In this document: one piece after another, positions 1 through 8,720 of the stretch
How positions within the stretch are numbered: position 1 is the stretch's first letter
Layout: each line of letters starts with the position of its first letter
Assembly: GCA_963169045.1 (NCBI GenBank)
Contig: CAUJDF010000069.1
Coordinates: 62,001 to 126,000, forward strand
DNA length: 64,000 nt
Source of the DNA: Myxococcota bacterium
GTDB taxonomy: Bacteria; Myxococcota_A; Bradymonadia; UBA7976; UBA1532
Direction of reading: 5' to 3'
Program-made: the position numbers and the translations under genes
Notes under the pieces: generated by a model
The model's database searches: none
Told to the model about the DNA's origin: nothing
What the model saw: only the letters and a program-made list of their open reading frames with translations

Positions 1-573
1 GCAGCGGCCGCAGTGGGCGGCGTCCGTCGCGAGGTCGAACGCCTCGTCGACGGCGCCGTCGCAGTCGTCATCGGCGTCGTTGCAGACCTCGGCGGGGCCG
101 ACGCAGGCCGACCAGTCGCCGTCGGCGCAACGCTGGGTGCCGTCGGCGCACGCGGGGTCGGGGCACGGCCGCGAGGCGCCCTCGGCGCAGCGTGGATCGC
201 CGCCGTCGGGCGGGGTCGCGCCGCCGTCGGGCGGGGGGGCGCCGCCGTCGGCGTCCGGATCGCAGGCGTCGCCGGCGCCGTCCCCGTCGTCGTCGGCCTG
301 GTCGAAGTTGGCCGCGCCGGGGCAGTTGTCGCAGGCGTCGCCGCGGCCGTCCTCGTCGGCGTCGGCCTGGTCGAAGTCGGCGACCTCGGGGCAGACGTCG
401 AGGTCGTCGGGGACGCCGTCGTCGTCGGCGTCGGGCGCCGGCGCGGCGTCCGGTGCGGCCTCCGCCGTCGCGTCGCCCGCCGCGCCGCCGTCCCCCGCGC
501 CGCCCCCGGCGCTCTCGCCGCCGCACGCCGCCAGCGCCAGCGCCAGCGCCACCACCCACCCCGATCGAGTCAT
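1..573 (-). CDS. Partial MopE-like repeat lipoprotein (C-terminus outside window)
   Basis: This is the first 191 codons of a secreted lipoprotein whose end lies beyond the left edge. An ATG opens a short signal peptide with a lipobox (LAAC, Cys17), followed by a Gly/Ala/Asp-rich linker. Next come acidic DxDxDG-type segments ([24 protein letters not shown]) like thrombospondin type 3 calcium-binding repeats. After these, [14 protein letters not shown] and AHCGRC match the MopE-type motifs common in myxobacterial surface proteins. Such proteins are anchored in the outer membrane and bind metal (calcium or copper); the precise role of this one is unknown. It is separated from the next gene by about 500 bases. 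The family type is clear, the function is not. Confidence 0.8.
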   Translation of the reverse strand, partial: MTRSGWVVALALALAACGGESAGGGAGDGGAAGDATAEAAPDAAPAPDADDDGVPDDLDVCPEVADFDQADADEDGRGDACDNCPGAANFDQADDDGDGAGDACDPDADGGAPPPDGGATPPDGGDPRCAEGASRPCPDPACADGTQRCADGDWSACVGPAEVCNDADDDCDGAVDEAFDLATDAAHCGRC

Positions 574-630
574 GGCACGTCCCACCGCCGTTCCCCTCAG
601 CATGGGACAGACCGTCACGTCCGGCAACGC

Positions 631-647
631 CCGCCGTGAGACGGCGG
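631..647. other. Small perfect hairpin upstream of the lipoprotein gene
   Basis: CCGCCGT and ACGGCGG pair perfectly around a GAG loop. It lies about 60 bases upstream of the lipoprotein start and just outside the 661-840 inverted-repeat element. It has no T tract, so it is not a clear terminator. Confidence 0.35.
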
Positions 648-660
648 AATTCGACGTGTT

Positions 661-840
661 TCAGAGGGTGTTCCCATGAAAATGTCGCCGCGAGCGGACG
701 GATGGCCGAGCGAGCCCGTGGCGCCGACCGAGGACGGCCGCAGGCGTGCCCGAAGGCACGTCGAGGACCGGCCGACCGAGGCGCGGGCGCAGCCGGTCAG
801 CGGTTCGCGCAGCAGGCATTTCCGTGGGAACACCCTCTCA
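661..840. mobile_element. MITE-like element: 24-base terminal inverted repeats around 132 bases
   Basis: The 24 bases at 661-684 and the reverse complement of 817-840 differ at only 3 positions; both contain the core AGAGGGTGTTCCCA. The 180-base unit sits in an otherwise featureless gap of about 500 bases (574-1068) between the lipoprotein and apaH. Its internal reading frames resemble no known protein. No target-site duplication is obvious. A non-autonomous transposable element is one reading; two inverted copies of a regulatory site is another. Nothing else was recognised in the gap. Confidence 0.45.
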
Positions 841-1068
841 CAGCGGCGGGCGTTCAAGTCGACGAAGGAACGCGCCGGACGGTGAGGCGAGGCCCAGGCG
901 CGAAGCCGCAGTCATCGCCGAGCCCGAGCCGATGGCGAGGGGGGCGGAGCAGCGCGTCGCCCGCCTCCGCCCCGCGGGCGGCGCAGGGCAGGAGCCCGGC
1001 GAGCCGCAAGACGCCGGCATCGCGTCGCCGGACAAGCGAGGCGTCGCCAACTTGGGCGCCCGCCGCTG

Positions 1069-1884
1069 TCAGTCGGGGCGGCGCGCCTCGAGCGCCGGCT
1101 GCGCGAACACGGCGCCGTCGTCGAGGCGCACGGCGGTGAGACGGTCGCCCCAGACACAGCCCGTGTCGAGGCCCAGGAGGCCGGGCCGGCGCAGGAAGCC
1201 GAGCGCCGCCCAGTGACCGAAGAGCACGGTCACGTCGGCGCTGCGGCGGCCCGGCACGTCGAACCAGGGGAAGAGTCCGGGCGGGATGGCCTCGGGGCCC
1301 TCCTTGAAGTCGCGATCGGGCATGCCGTTCGCGTCGCAGACCCGGATCGTGGTCATCACCGCCGCGATGGCGGCGTGGCGATCACGGCCGCGCTGCGAGG
1401 GCGTCCACGGCGGCGCGCCGCCGAAGAGCGCGGCGACCTCGCGCGCCCAGTGGCGGCCGCGGAGCGCGTCCTCGACCTCCGCGGCGAGCGCCTGCGCGTC
1501 GTCGGCCGTCCAGTCGCGGTGCAGGCCGGCGTGCACCATCAGGCGGTCGCCCTCCCGGTGCACGAGCGGCCGCGAGCGCAGCCAGTCCAGCAGCGCCTCG
1601 GCGTCGGGCGCCCGCAACACGTCGTCGAGCGTGTCGCGGTGCTTCCGGCCGCGGGCGCCGGCGGCCACCGCCAGCAGGTGCAGGTCATGGTTGCCGAGGA
1701 CGGCGGTCACCGCGTCGCCGGCGTCTCGCGCCCAGCGCAGCACCTCGAGCGACTTCGGCCCGCGGTTGACGAGGTCGCCCGCCAGCCACAAGCGGTCGCG
1801 CCGCGGGTCGAACCGGATGCGCGCCAGCAGCGCCTCGAGCGTGTCGAAGCAGCCCTGGACGTCGCCGATGGCATAGGTGCTCAC
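1069..1884 (-). CDS. apaH: Symmetrical diadenosine tetraphosphatase ApaH
   Basis: Predicted 271 residues, close to the usual 280. ApaH hydrolyses Ap4A and related alarmones symmetrically to two ADP in the cytoplasm, and can also decap Np4-RNAs. Metallophosphatase blocks appear in order: GDVQGC (residues 7-12), GDLVNRGP, GNHDLHLL, VHAGLHRDW and FGHWAALG, with the ApaH-typical LDTGCVWGDRL near the end. The start is GTG, overlapping the stop of the upstream aminotransferase by four bases (GTGA), which implies translational coupling. It is the last gene of a minus-strand SDR-aminotransferase-apaH operon. Confidence 0.92.
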   Translation of the reverse strand: MSTYAIGDVQGCFDTLEALLARIRFDPRRDRLWLAGDLVNRGPKSLEVLRWARDAGDAVTAVLGNHDLHLLAVAAGARGRKHRDTLDDVLRAPDAEALLDWLRSRPLVHREGDRLMVHAGLHRDWTADDAQALAAEVEDALRGRHWAREVAALFGGAPPWTPSQRGRDRHAAIAAVMTTIRVCDANGMPDRDFKEGPEAIPPGLFPWFDVPGRRSADVTVLFGHWAALGFLRRPGLLGLDTGCVWGDRLTAVRLDDGAVFAQPALEARRPD

Positions 1885-3038
1885 CGTCCCATCAGCGCCG
1901 CGAGAACGTCCACGCCGCGCCGCACGACGTCGGGCGGGGCGCATGTGTAACAGAGGCGCACGTGGGTGGGGTAGGGGCCGCACGAGGTGCCCGGCGCCAC
2001 GAGGAGGCCGCGATCGGCGCAGCGCTCGAGGAAGCCGCCGAGGCCGCCCGCGTCGAGGTGGGCCGCCACGTCGAGGAAGAGGAAGGTGCCGCCCTGCGGC
2101 GCCTCGACCCCCAGCCGGGCGGCCGCCTCGCGCGCGATCGCCGCGTACTGGGGCCGCACCGCGTCGATCCACGCGTCGCCGGGGCCGCCGAGCGCCCGCG
2201 CCGCGGCGATCTGCGAGGCGGTCGGCGTCGAGTAGAACGTGTGCGTGCTGATCTTGCGCACCTGGGCGAGCGCCTCGGCGGGCCCGATCACGTAGCCGCA
2301 CCGGTTGCCGGCCATGCCATAGGCCTTGGAGAACGAGTACGACGAGAACGTGCGCTCCGGGGCCATCGGGCGCGTGTACACATGCTCGCCCTCGAACACA
2401 TAGTCCTCGTAGACCTCGTCGGAGAGGATCCACAGGTTCTCGCGCCGCGCCCAGGCCACCAGCGCCTCGACCTGGTCCCGCGGCATCACGCGCCCGCTCG
2501 GGTTGTTGGGCGTGTTCAGGTAGAGCGCGACGGTGCGGTCCGTCCGGGCGGCGGCGACGGCACGCACGGCCGACGCCGCGTCGGACACGTCGGCGCCCGC
2601 GAAGAACTTCACGGGCACCGGCGTGCCGTGGAACGAGCGCACGATGCCGGCGATGAGCGGCCAGTAGGGCGCGAGGATGAGCACCTCGTCGCCGGGCGCC
2701 ACGAGCGCGCCGACGATGGCGCCCAGGCCGCCTGTGGCGCCGGCGGTCATGAGCACCTCGGATCGCTCCGTGGCGTGGCCGGTGCGGGCGCGCGTGCGCT
2801 CGACGATGGCGTCGATGAGCGCGGGCAGGCCCTGCACGGGCGCGTAGCGGTGCAGCCCGGGGTGGTCGGCGACGCGCAGGTCCTCCATCCGACAGCCCTC
2901 GGCCGGCTCGAGCCACGTGTCGCCGACGTGCAGCGCGAACACTTCGGGCCCGCTCGCGGCGGCGCGTTCGGCGAGCGACGAGTAGACCGAGCCGCCCATG
3001 GCGGCGACGGCGGGGACGACCTCGGGATGGCGAGGCAT
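1881..3038 (-). CDS. Class I/II PLP-dependent aminotransferase
   Basis: Predicted 385 residues, fold type I aminotransferase (aspartate aminotransferase/AlaT/arginine-pyruvate type). Visible family landmarks are the N-terminal GDTWLEPAEG, the NTPNNPSG motif, the DEVYEDYVF motif that holds the pyridine-nitrogen aspartate, and SFSKAYGMAGNR with Lys238 as the PLP Schiff base. The ATG at 3038 is preferred because it lies two bases past the stop of the upstream SDR gene and the homologous protein begins there; a longer frame exists but is not conserved-looking. The amino donor and acceptor cannot be read from sequence. Confidence 0.88.
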   Translation of the reverse strand: MPRHPEVVPAVAAMGGSVYSSLAERAAASGPEVFALHVGDTWLEPAEGCRMEDLRVADHPGLHRYAPVQGLPALIDAIVERTRARTGHATERSEVLMTAGATGGLGAIVGALVAPGDEVLILAPYWPLIAGIVRSFHGTPVPVKFFAGADVSDAASAVRAVAAARTDRTVALYLNTPNNPSGRVMPRDQVEALVAWARRENLWILSDEVYEDYVFEGEHVYTRPMAPERTFSSYSFSKAYGMAGNRCGYVIGPAEALAQVRKISTHTFYSTPTASQIAAARALGGPGDAWIDAVRPQYAAIAREAAARLGVEAPQGGTFLFLDVAAHLDAGGLGGFLERCADRGLLVAPGTSCGPYPTHVRLCYTCAPPDVVRRGVDVLAALMGR

Positions 3039-3039
3039 G

Positions 3040-3855
3040 TCAGTTGTCCTTCTGGGGCTCGACGGCGAGGCGCATCGCGCGGTCGGCGATGGCGGGAATC
3101 CAGCGGCGCGGCACGAAGCGCAGGAGCCACATGCCGAGCGCATTCGAGAAGCCGGTGACGACGGTGCGGCGGCCGCCGAGCATCTTGTCGACGGCGATCT
3201 CGGCGCAGCGCGACGCGGGCATGAGCAGGGCGCCGCGCCCCGACTTGAGCTGCTGGCCCGCCTGGTCGAGGAAGCCGGTCGCGGTGCCGCCGGGGCACAC
3301 GCAGCAGGCGCGCACGCCCGTGCCCTGCAGCTCGTGGTCGAGCGCCTCGGTGAAGTTGCGCACGTAGGCCTTGCTCGCCGCGTACACCGCGAACCAGGGC
3401 GTCGGGGTGTAGGCGCCGATGGACGCGACGTTCATCACGTGCCCGCGCCGGCGCGCGATCATGCGCGGCACGAACAGGCGCGTGAGCTGCGTCAGCGCCG
3501 TGACGTTGACCTGGAGCAGGCTCGCGGTCGTCTCCCAGGGCGCGTCGGCGAAGGCCTTCCAGGCGCCGAGGCCGGCGTTGTTCACCAGGATGTCGACGGG
3601 CAGGCCCTCGCCCTCGGTGCGCGCGTAGAGCGCGACGGCGGCGTCGGGCGCGGCGAGGTCGGCGGGCACGACGCGCACGTCGACGCCGTGCTGCGCCCGG
3701 AGCTCGGCGGCGAGGGCGGACAGGCGGTCCTCGCGGCGTGCCGTGAGCACCAGGTCGGCGCCACGACGCGCGAGCTGGCGCGCGATCTCGAGCCCGATGC
3801 CGCTGCTGGCGCCGGTGACGAGGGCGCGGCGTCCCCTCAGCGTCCCTTCGGCCAT
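3040..3855 (-). CDS. Short-chain dehydrogenase/reductase (classical SDR)
   Basis: 271 residues. The TGASSGIG cofactor motif, NNAG, the catalytic Ser in NVASIGAY and YAASK (YxxxK) are all present, so this is an active classical NAD(P)-dependent oxidoreductase. The Arg-rich stretch TARRED after the second beta strand suggests NADP(H) preference. The C-terminal part (WLLRFVPRRWIPAIADRAMR) resembles membrane-associated SDRs of the DltE/YdfG-like group that act on lipid or fatty-acyl substrates. It is the first gene of the operon with the aminotransferase and apaH, and is divergent from the hydrolase across 135 bases. Substrate unknown. Confidence 0.88.
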   Translation of the reverse strand: MAEGTLRGRRALVTGASSGIGLEIARQLARRGADLVLTARREDRLSALAAELRAQHGVDVRVVPADLAAPDAAVALYARTEGEGLPVDILVNNAGLGAWKAFADAPWETTASLLQVNVTALTQLTRLFVPRMIARRRGHVMNVASIGAYTPTPWFAVYAASKAYVRNFTEALDHELQGTGVRACCVCPGGTATGFLDQAGQQLKSGRGALLMPASRCAEIAVDKMLGGRRTVVTGFSNALGMWLLRFVPRRWIPAIADRAMRLAVEPQKDN

Positions 3856-3990
3856 GTCCCCACTCCGACCCGTTCCGGTGGTGCGCCGGCGACGATGCCG
3901 TCATTTCGCGAGCGGGGCAATGGCCGCCCGCGGCGGTGGGCGTTGCGTCGGCGGGGAGGCTCGCCCATGCTGCGCCCAGGAGTGACGTCC

Positions 3991-4812
3991 ATGACCTTCG
4001 TCCCCGCGCACCTGACGGTGCAGGCCGACGGCGCGGCGCCGACGCGCACGGCGTTCGTGCTGCACGGCATCCTCGGCTCGGGCAAGAACTGGCGCACGTT
4101 CGCGCGGCGCATGGTCGAGCGGTGGCCCGACTGGCGGCTGGTGCTCGTCGACCTGCGCAACCACGGCGAGTCCCACGGCGCGCCGCCCCCGCACACGGTC
4201 TCCGCGTGCGCCCGCGATCTCGCCGCCCTGGCGGAGCGCCTGGGCGCGCCGCCCGAGGTGGTCGTCGGCCACTCCTTCGGCGGCAAGGTGGCGCTCGCCT
4301 ACGGGCGCGACGTCGCCTCGCCGGCCCTGCGCCGGATCTGGGTGCTCGACGCGGTGCCCGGCCCCGCCGGACCGGCCGTCGATCCGACCCACGAGGTCGC
4401 GCGCGTCATCGCCGACCTGCGCCGCCTGCCGCTGCCGATCGCCAGCCGCGACGCGCTCGTGGCGTCCATCAAGTCGAAGGGTTACAGCGACGAGCTCGCC
4501 GGCTGGATGACGACGAACCTCAAGCGTGTCGAGGGCGGCTTCGCCTGGCGCTTCGACCTCGACGCGATCGAGGCGCTGCTGGCCGACTACGGCCGCGAGG
4601 ACCTCTGGCCCTGGCTCGAGGGGCCGGGGCCGCGGGTGGACGTGGTGCGCGCCGGCCGCAGCGACCGCTGGACGCCCGAGGTCATGGCGCGCCTCGACGC
4701 GCTCGCCGGGGACCGCGTGCGGGTGCACGTGCTGCCCGCCGCGGGGCATTGGCTCCACATCGACGATCCGCAGGGGCTTCTCGACGTGCTGGTGCAGGGG
4801 TTCGGGTCATGA
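3991..4812 (+). CDS. Alpha/beta hydrolase (YbfF/ABHD11-like esterase)
   Basis: 273 residues. LHGILGSGKNW forms the oxyanion loop, DLRNHGES is the strand-4 motif, GHSFGGKVAL carries the nucleophile Ser, and GHWLHIDDP carries the catalytic His. This order matches YbfF/ABHD11-type serine esterases that act on acyl-CoA or short acyl esters. The ATG at 3991 has AGGAG eight bases upstream; an in-frame ATG at 3967 is possible but has a weaker site. The stop overlaps the next start as ATGA, so it forms an operon with the saccharopine-dehydrogenase-like enzyme. Confidence 0.85.
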   Translation: MTFVPAHLTVQADGAAPTRTAFVLHGILGSGKNWRTFARRMVERWPDWRLVLVDLRNHGESHGAPPPHTVSACARDLAALAERLGAPPEVVVGHSFGGKVALAYGRDVASPALRRIWVLDAVPGPAGPAVDPTHEVARVIADLRRLPLPIASRDALVASIKSKGYSDELAGWMTTNLKRVEGGFAWRFDLDAIEALLADYGREDLWPWLEGPGPRVDVVRAGRSDRWTPEVMARLDALAGDRVRVHVLPAAGHWLHIDDPQGLLDVLVQGFGS

Positions 4813-5858
4813 CGGTGCTGTTGTACGGGGCCTATGGGTACACGGGCGATCTCATCGCGCGGCGCGCGGCCGCGCAGGGGGCGACGCTGACGCTGGCGGG
4901 GCGGCGCGCCGAGGCGCTGAAGCCGCTGGCCTCGGCGACGGGGATGCCGACGCGCGCCTTCGGCCTCGACGATCCCGGCGCGCTCGACGCCGGCCTCGAG
5001 GGCGTGAAGGTCGTGCTGCACTGCGCGGGTCCCTTCGAGCAGACGTCGAGGCCGATGGCGGACGCGTGCCTGCGCCGCGGCGTGCACTACCTCGACATCA
5101 CCGGCGAGGCGACGGTGTTCTCGGCGCTCGGCGCGCGCGACGAGGAGGCGCGGCGCGCCGGCGTGATGTTGCTGCCGGGCGTCGGCTTCGACGTCGTCCC
5201 CACGGACTGCCTCGCGGCCCACCTCAAGTCGCGGTTGCCCGACGCGACGCGGCTGGCGCTGGCCTTCTACGGCACCGGCAGCCTCTCGCACGGCACCGCG
5301 ACGACCATGCTGCAGAGCGCCCACCGCGGCGGCCTCATCCGGCGCGGCGGCGATCTTCTGCCCGTGCCCGCCGGCTACGACGAGCGCGCGGTCGACTTCG
5401 GTCAGGGTCCGAAGAAGGTGGTGAGCATCCCCTGGGGCGACGTGGTCACCGCCTGGTACTCCACGGGCATCCCCGACATCACCGTGTACACGCTGATGCC
5501 CACGGTCGCGCGCCTCAGCCTGCGCCACGCCGGCGGGCTCGTGACGCGGCTCATGAGCTCCGACCGCGTACGCGCCCTGTTGCAGCGGCGCATCGACGCC
5601 GCGCCGGCTGGCCCCGACGAGGCCACGCGCGCTCGCGGCCGCTCGTTCCTCTGGGGCGAGGCGAGCGACGCCGACGGGCGGACGGTGACGGCGCGCCTCG
5701 AGGCGCCCGAGGGGTACTCCCTCACCGCGGACGCCGCGCTGCGCATCGCGCTCCGCGTGCTCGCCGGCGAGGCCGAGCCGGGCTTCCGCACGCCGTCGCG
5801 CGTCTTCGGCGCCGACTTCGTGCTCGAGCTCGACGGCGTGACGCGCATCGACGGCTGA
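4809..5858 (+). CDS. Saccharopine dehydrogenase-like / enoyl reductase-like NAD(P) protein
   Basis: 349 residues. The N-terminal Rossmann motif is LLYGAYGYTGDLIARR, followed by TLAGRR and VVLHCAGPFEQT. This matches the saccharopine-dehydrogenase-like family that includes mycobacterial trans-acting enoyl reductases, in which YGATGYTG is the usual form. The conserved CLRRGVHYLDITGE and GFDVVPTDCLA segments support that family. It is translationally coupled to the hydrolase. A role in lipid reduction is plausible, but the substrate cannot be read from sequence and true saccharopine dehydrogenase activity is unlikely. Confidence 0.8.
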   Translation: MTVLLYGAYGYTGDLIARRAAAQGATLTLAGRRAEALKPLASATGMPTRAFGLDDPGALDAGLEGVKVVLHCAGPFEQTSRPMADACLRRGVHYLDITGEATVFSALGARDEEARRAGVMLLPGVGFDVVPTDCLAAHLKSRLPDATRLALAFYGTGSLSHGTATTMLQSAHRGGLIRRGGDLLPVPAGYDERAVDFGQGPKKVVSIPWGDVVTAWYSTGIPDITVYTLMPTVARLSLRHAGGLVTRLMSSDRVRALLQRRIDAAPAGPDEATRARGRSFLWGEASDADGRTVTARLEAPEGYSLTADAALRIALRVLAGEAEPGFRTPSRVFGADFVLELDGVTRIDG

Positions 5859-5953
5859 GACGCTCGCAGGACGCCCGCCGCGGTGTTTCGCGTCGCCGGG
5901 CCGGAAGATCCCCGATGTTCGCCGGCGTTCGGCGCTGGTAGATTTATACACAT

Positions 5954-5969
5954 CCGCCGTCCGCGGCGG
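5954..5969. other. GC hairpin upstream of histidine kinase
   Basis: CCGCCG and CGGCGG flank a TCCG loop in the 155-base gap between the reductase-like gene and the kinase. An AT-rich patch (GATTTATACA, 5941-5950) lies just upstream and is the only promoter-like sequence in this gap. Confidence 0.3.
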
Positions 5970-6013
5970 CGTCCATCCGTGGGGAGGCGGTCAGTGCGCC
6001 AGCGGAGCAGCCG

Positions 6014-7162
6014 GTGACAGAGACGCCTGCCGGGAGCGGTCCCGCCCGGGACCGCGAACGGTGCGTCCGCATCCTCGTCGTCGACGGGGAGGCGTCGTTT
6101 CGCGGGGTTTGCGAGCTCTTCGCCGCCGATCCCGGCTTTCCCTGCACGCTCGACGCGCGCGGCGATCTCGACGGCGCGGTCGCCGCGCTGGCGTCGGGCG
6201 AGTACGACGCGGTCCTGCTCGACCTGCACCTGCCCGGGTGCGCCGAGCTCGAGGCGCTCGAGCGCCTGGCGGGGACGCGGCCCGCCGCCGCGTTCATCGT
6301 GATCACCGGCGCCGACGACCAGGCGCTGGCGACGCGCGCCGTCGGCGCCGGCGCCCAGGACCACCTCGCGCGCCACGAGCTCGACACACGCACGCTCGTG
6401 CGCGCCGTCCGCCACGCGCTCGAGCGCGCGCGCCTGCAGGAGCAGCTGCGGCGCTTCAACGAGGACCTCGAGCGCCGCGTGGCCGAGCGGACGCGGGAGC
6501 TCGAGATCTTCACGCACTCGCTGTCCCACGACCTGCGCTCGCCGCTGCAGATCATCGACGGCTACGCCCAGCTCTTGCGCGAGGACCTCGACCCGCACCT
6601 CGGCGACGAGCAGCTCGACTACTTCGAGCGGCTGCACGCGTCGGTCCGCCGCATGGCGCGCCTGCTCGACGGCCTGCTCCAGTTCTCGCGGGCGACGCGC
6701 TCGCAGATCCATCGGGAGCCGGTCGATCTGGGCCTCGCGGTGCGCAGCTTCGCCACCGCGCTGCGCCGCGAGGCGCCGCAGCGGCCCGTGCGCTTCGTCG
6801 TCGCCGACGGCCTGCACGTGCGCGGCGATCCGCATCTGCTGGCGTCGGTGCTCGAGAACCTCGTCGGCAACGCCTGGAAGTTCAGCCGCGCGCGCGAGCC
6901 GGCGATCATCGAGGTGGGCCGCGCCGATCGGGACGGCGAGCCGGTCTTCTTCGTGCGCGACAACGGCGTGGGCTTCGACGCGCGCGAGGCGGCGACGCTC
7001 TTCGAGCCGTTCCGGCGGCTCCCGGGCAGCGCCGGCGTCGAGGGGTCGGGCATCGGCCTCGCCGCGGCGCGCCTCGCCGTGGAGCGCCACGGCGGCCGCA
7101 TCTGGGCCGAGGGTCGGCCCGGCGAGGGCGCGACCTTCTACTTCACGCTGCCCGAGGCCTGA
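6014..7162 (+). CDS. Receiver-histidine kinase hybrid (soluble)
   Basis: 382 residues with no membrane segment. A receiver domain (about 19-135) has the phosphoacceptor-position Asp70 in LLDLHLP, but the acidic pair is reduced to VVDGE and the conserved Lys position reads DHLAR. A coiled coil (about 140-165) leads to HisKA with SHDLRSP (His172), then a HATPase domain with NLVGNAWKF, RDNGVGFD and GSGIGLAAARL. This order (REC-HisKA-HATPase) occurs in phytochrome-type and phosphorelay kinases. The GTG at 6014 is the likely start. The 3' end overlaps the convergent lipoprotein gene by 25 bases. Confidence 0.88.
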   Translation: MTETPAGSGPARDRERCVRILVVDGEASFRGVCELFAADPGFPCTLDARGDLDGAVAALASGEYDAVLLDLHLPGCAELEALERLAGTRPAAAFIVITGADDQALATRAVGAGAQDHLARHELDTRTLVRAVRHALERARLQEQLRRFNEDLERRVAERTRELEIFTHSLSHDLRSPLQIIDGYAQLLREDLDPHLGDEQLDYFERLHASVRRMARLLDGLLQFSRATRSQIHREPVDLGLAVRSFATALRREAPQRPVRFVVADGLHVRGDPHLLASVLENLVGNAWKFSRAREPAIIEVGRADRDGEPVFFVRDNGVGFDAREAATLFEPFRRLPGSAGVEGSGIGLAAARLAVERHGGRIWAEGRPGEGATFYFTLPEA

Positions 7163-7731
7163 GTCTCGGGCGCGAGCGCCCCGATGGTCGCCGCCAGGCG
7201 GTCCACCTCGGCGGCGTACAGCGGACCGAGCTTCGCCACCGCCTGCGCCAGATCGGATCCGTCGGCGGTGACCTCCGCGAGGACGCTGCGCGGCGCCGCC
7301 TCGTCGCCGGGGCGCACCTCGAACTCGACGGCGAGCCGCAGCCGGACGCGGCCCTCGGTGCGGTAGTCGGCCTCGAGCACGCGCACCGTTCCGCCGACCA
7401 GCACCTCCGCGGCCGCGGGCGCGTCGGGCGACGCGACCGCGGGGAAGTGGCGCTCGAGCCGACGCGCCGCCAGGCTCGCGAAGAGCCACCCGGGATCGGC
7501 GGCCCACTCGCGGTACGAGAAGCGCTGCAGCACCGCGGGCGCGCTGCGGAAGGTGACCTGCGTCGTGTCGTAGGCGGGCACCACGCGGAAGGCCTGCACC
7601 GACACCGACACGGCGGGCGTCGTCGGCGGCGCGTCGCCGGTCGCCTCGGGCAACGGCGGCAGGTAGTAGGTCGTCGTCTGCAGTCCCGCGCAACTCGTCG
7701 AGATCATGGCCAGGATCGCGAGCCGCCTCAC
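7138..7731 (-). CDS. ABC-type transport auxiliary lipoprotein (PqiC/YmbA type)
   Basis: 197 residues with a short signal peptide and a lipobox (STSC, Cys14). The body resembles the ABC_trans_aux/PqiC family: an early YYLPPLPEA segment, FRSAPAVLQRFSYREWAADP, then ARRLERHFPAV. These lipoproteins sit in the outer membrane and receive the tip of MCE-protein tunnels. It is the last gene of the mlaE-mlaF-mlaD operon, its ATG overlapping the MlaD stop (ATGA). It faces the kinase gene convergently. Confidence 0.82.
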   Translation of the reverse strand: MRRLAILAMISTSCAGLQTTTYYLPPLPEATGDAPPTTPAVSVSVQAFRVVPAYDTTQVTFRSAPAVLQRFSYREWAADPGWLFASLAARRLERHFPAVASPDAPAAAEVLVGGTVRVLEADYRTEGRVRLRLAVEFEVRPGDEAAPRSVLAEVTADGSDLAQAVAKLGPLYAAEVDRLAATIGALAPETQASGSVK

Positions 7732-8720
7732 GGCTTCACCTCCGGTCGCCCGCGCAGCAGCATCCCCGGCTGGCTGCGCACCTGCCGGAGCAGGAGCTCG
7801 AGCTCGCGGCTGGCGCGCTGCAGGGACGCGAGCAGCGTGAGCGACTCCTGCACGCCGCGCACCACGCCGGCGTCGGCGCGCTCCATCGTGCCCGCGAGAT
7901 CGGCGGCCGCGGCGGCGAGGGCGTCGCCGGCGCGCTCCAGGTCGGGGTCCGTGGCGATGCGCCGCAGGGCGGCCACCGTCTCGTCGAGGTTGCGCCCGAT
8001 GCGGGCGATGGGCACTTCGGTCACCGCCGCGTCGAGGTGCACGAGCAGGCGCTCCGCCCGCTGCGCGACGGGGATCGCCGCCTCGCCCAGCCGGCTCAGG
8101 GCCTCGAGGCTCGCGCCGGCGCTCGCGAGCAGCGCCTGGATGCCCTGGCGGTTGTCCTTCAGCAGGTCGCTCAGCGCGTTCAGCGATCCGGTGAGCGCGT
8201 CGATCAGCGCCGTGAGGCGGTCGCGGTTGGCGGGCCCGATCAGCGCATTGACGTTGGCGAGCAGCTGCTCGGCCTCCTTCACGACGCCCTCGAGGTCGCC
8301 GGAGATCGCCTCGAGCGCGCTCGCCCCCACGGGCAGCGTGGCGCCGGGCGGCAGGCGCGGCATCTTCGGGCTGCCGGGCGTGACCTCGACGTAGCGCAGG
8401 CCCGTGAGGCCGAGGAAGCCGAGGCGCGCCTCGGCGTCGGTGCGCAGCGGCGTGTCGGGATCGATCTCGATGACGGCGTGCACCCGCGCCCGCTCGGCGT
8501 CGACCTCGAGCCGCGCCACCGTGCCGCGCGAGACGCCGAGCACGCGCACCGACGCGCCGGGCTCGAGCCCCGAGACCGACTCCTCGAAGTACAGGTGGTA
8601 CTCGTCGCGCGCCGAGAAGAGCGTGGTGCCGGCGAGGACGCCGAGGCCGACGGCGAACACGGCGCCCGCGACCACGAGGAAGAGGCCCAGCCGCGCGTTC
8701 TGGGCGCGTGTGGTCTTCAT
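7728..8720 (-). CDS. MlaD-family MCE-domain protein
   Basis: 330 residues. One N-terminal membrane anchor (LGLFLVVAGAVFAVGLGVLA) is followed by an MCE domain (VSGLEPGASVRVLGVSRGTV, LGFLGLTGLRYVEV). A long helical C-terminus follows (about 145-310), expected to form the periplasmic coiled-coil tunnel. MCE proteins bind lipids and work with MlaE/MlaF in transport between inner and outer membrane. The ATG at 8720 overlaps the ATPase stop by four bases; longer upstream reading in this frame is the ATPase gene out of frame. Confidence 0.88.
   Translation of the reverse strand: MKTTRAQNARLGLFLVVAGAVFAVGLGVLAGTTLFSARDEYHLYFEESVSGLEPGASVRVLGVSRGTVARLEVDAERARVHAVIEIDPDTPLRTDAEARLGFLGLTGLRYVEVTPGSPKMPRLPPGATLPVGASALEAISGDLEGVVKEAEQLLANVNALIGPANRDRLTALIDALTGSLNALSDLLKDNRQGIQALLASAGASLEALSRLGEAAIPVAQRAERLLVHLDAAVTEVPIARIGRNLDETVAALRRIATDPDLERAGDALAAAAADLAGTMERADAGVVRGVQESLTLLASLQRASRELELLLRQVRSQPGMLLRGRPEVKP

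Noticed and set aside
615-885. Small open frames inside the 180-base inverted-repeat element
   Set aside because: No domain, poor starts, and they are explained by the inverted-repeat element.
2998-3990. Long N-terminal extension of the alpha/beta hydrolase
   Set aside because: It overlaps the SDR on the other strand and has no domain; the strong site before ATG 3991 fits the family length.
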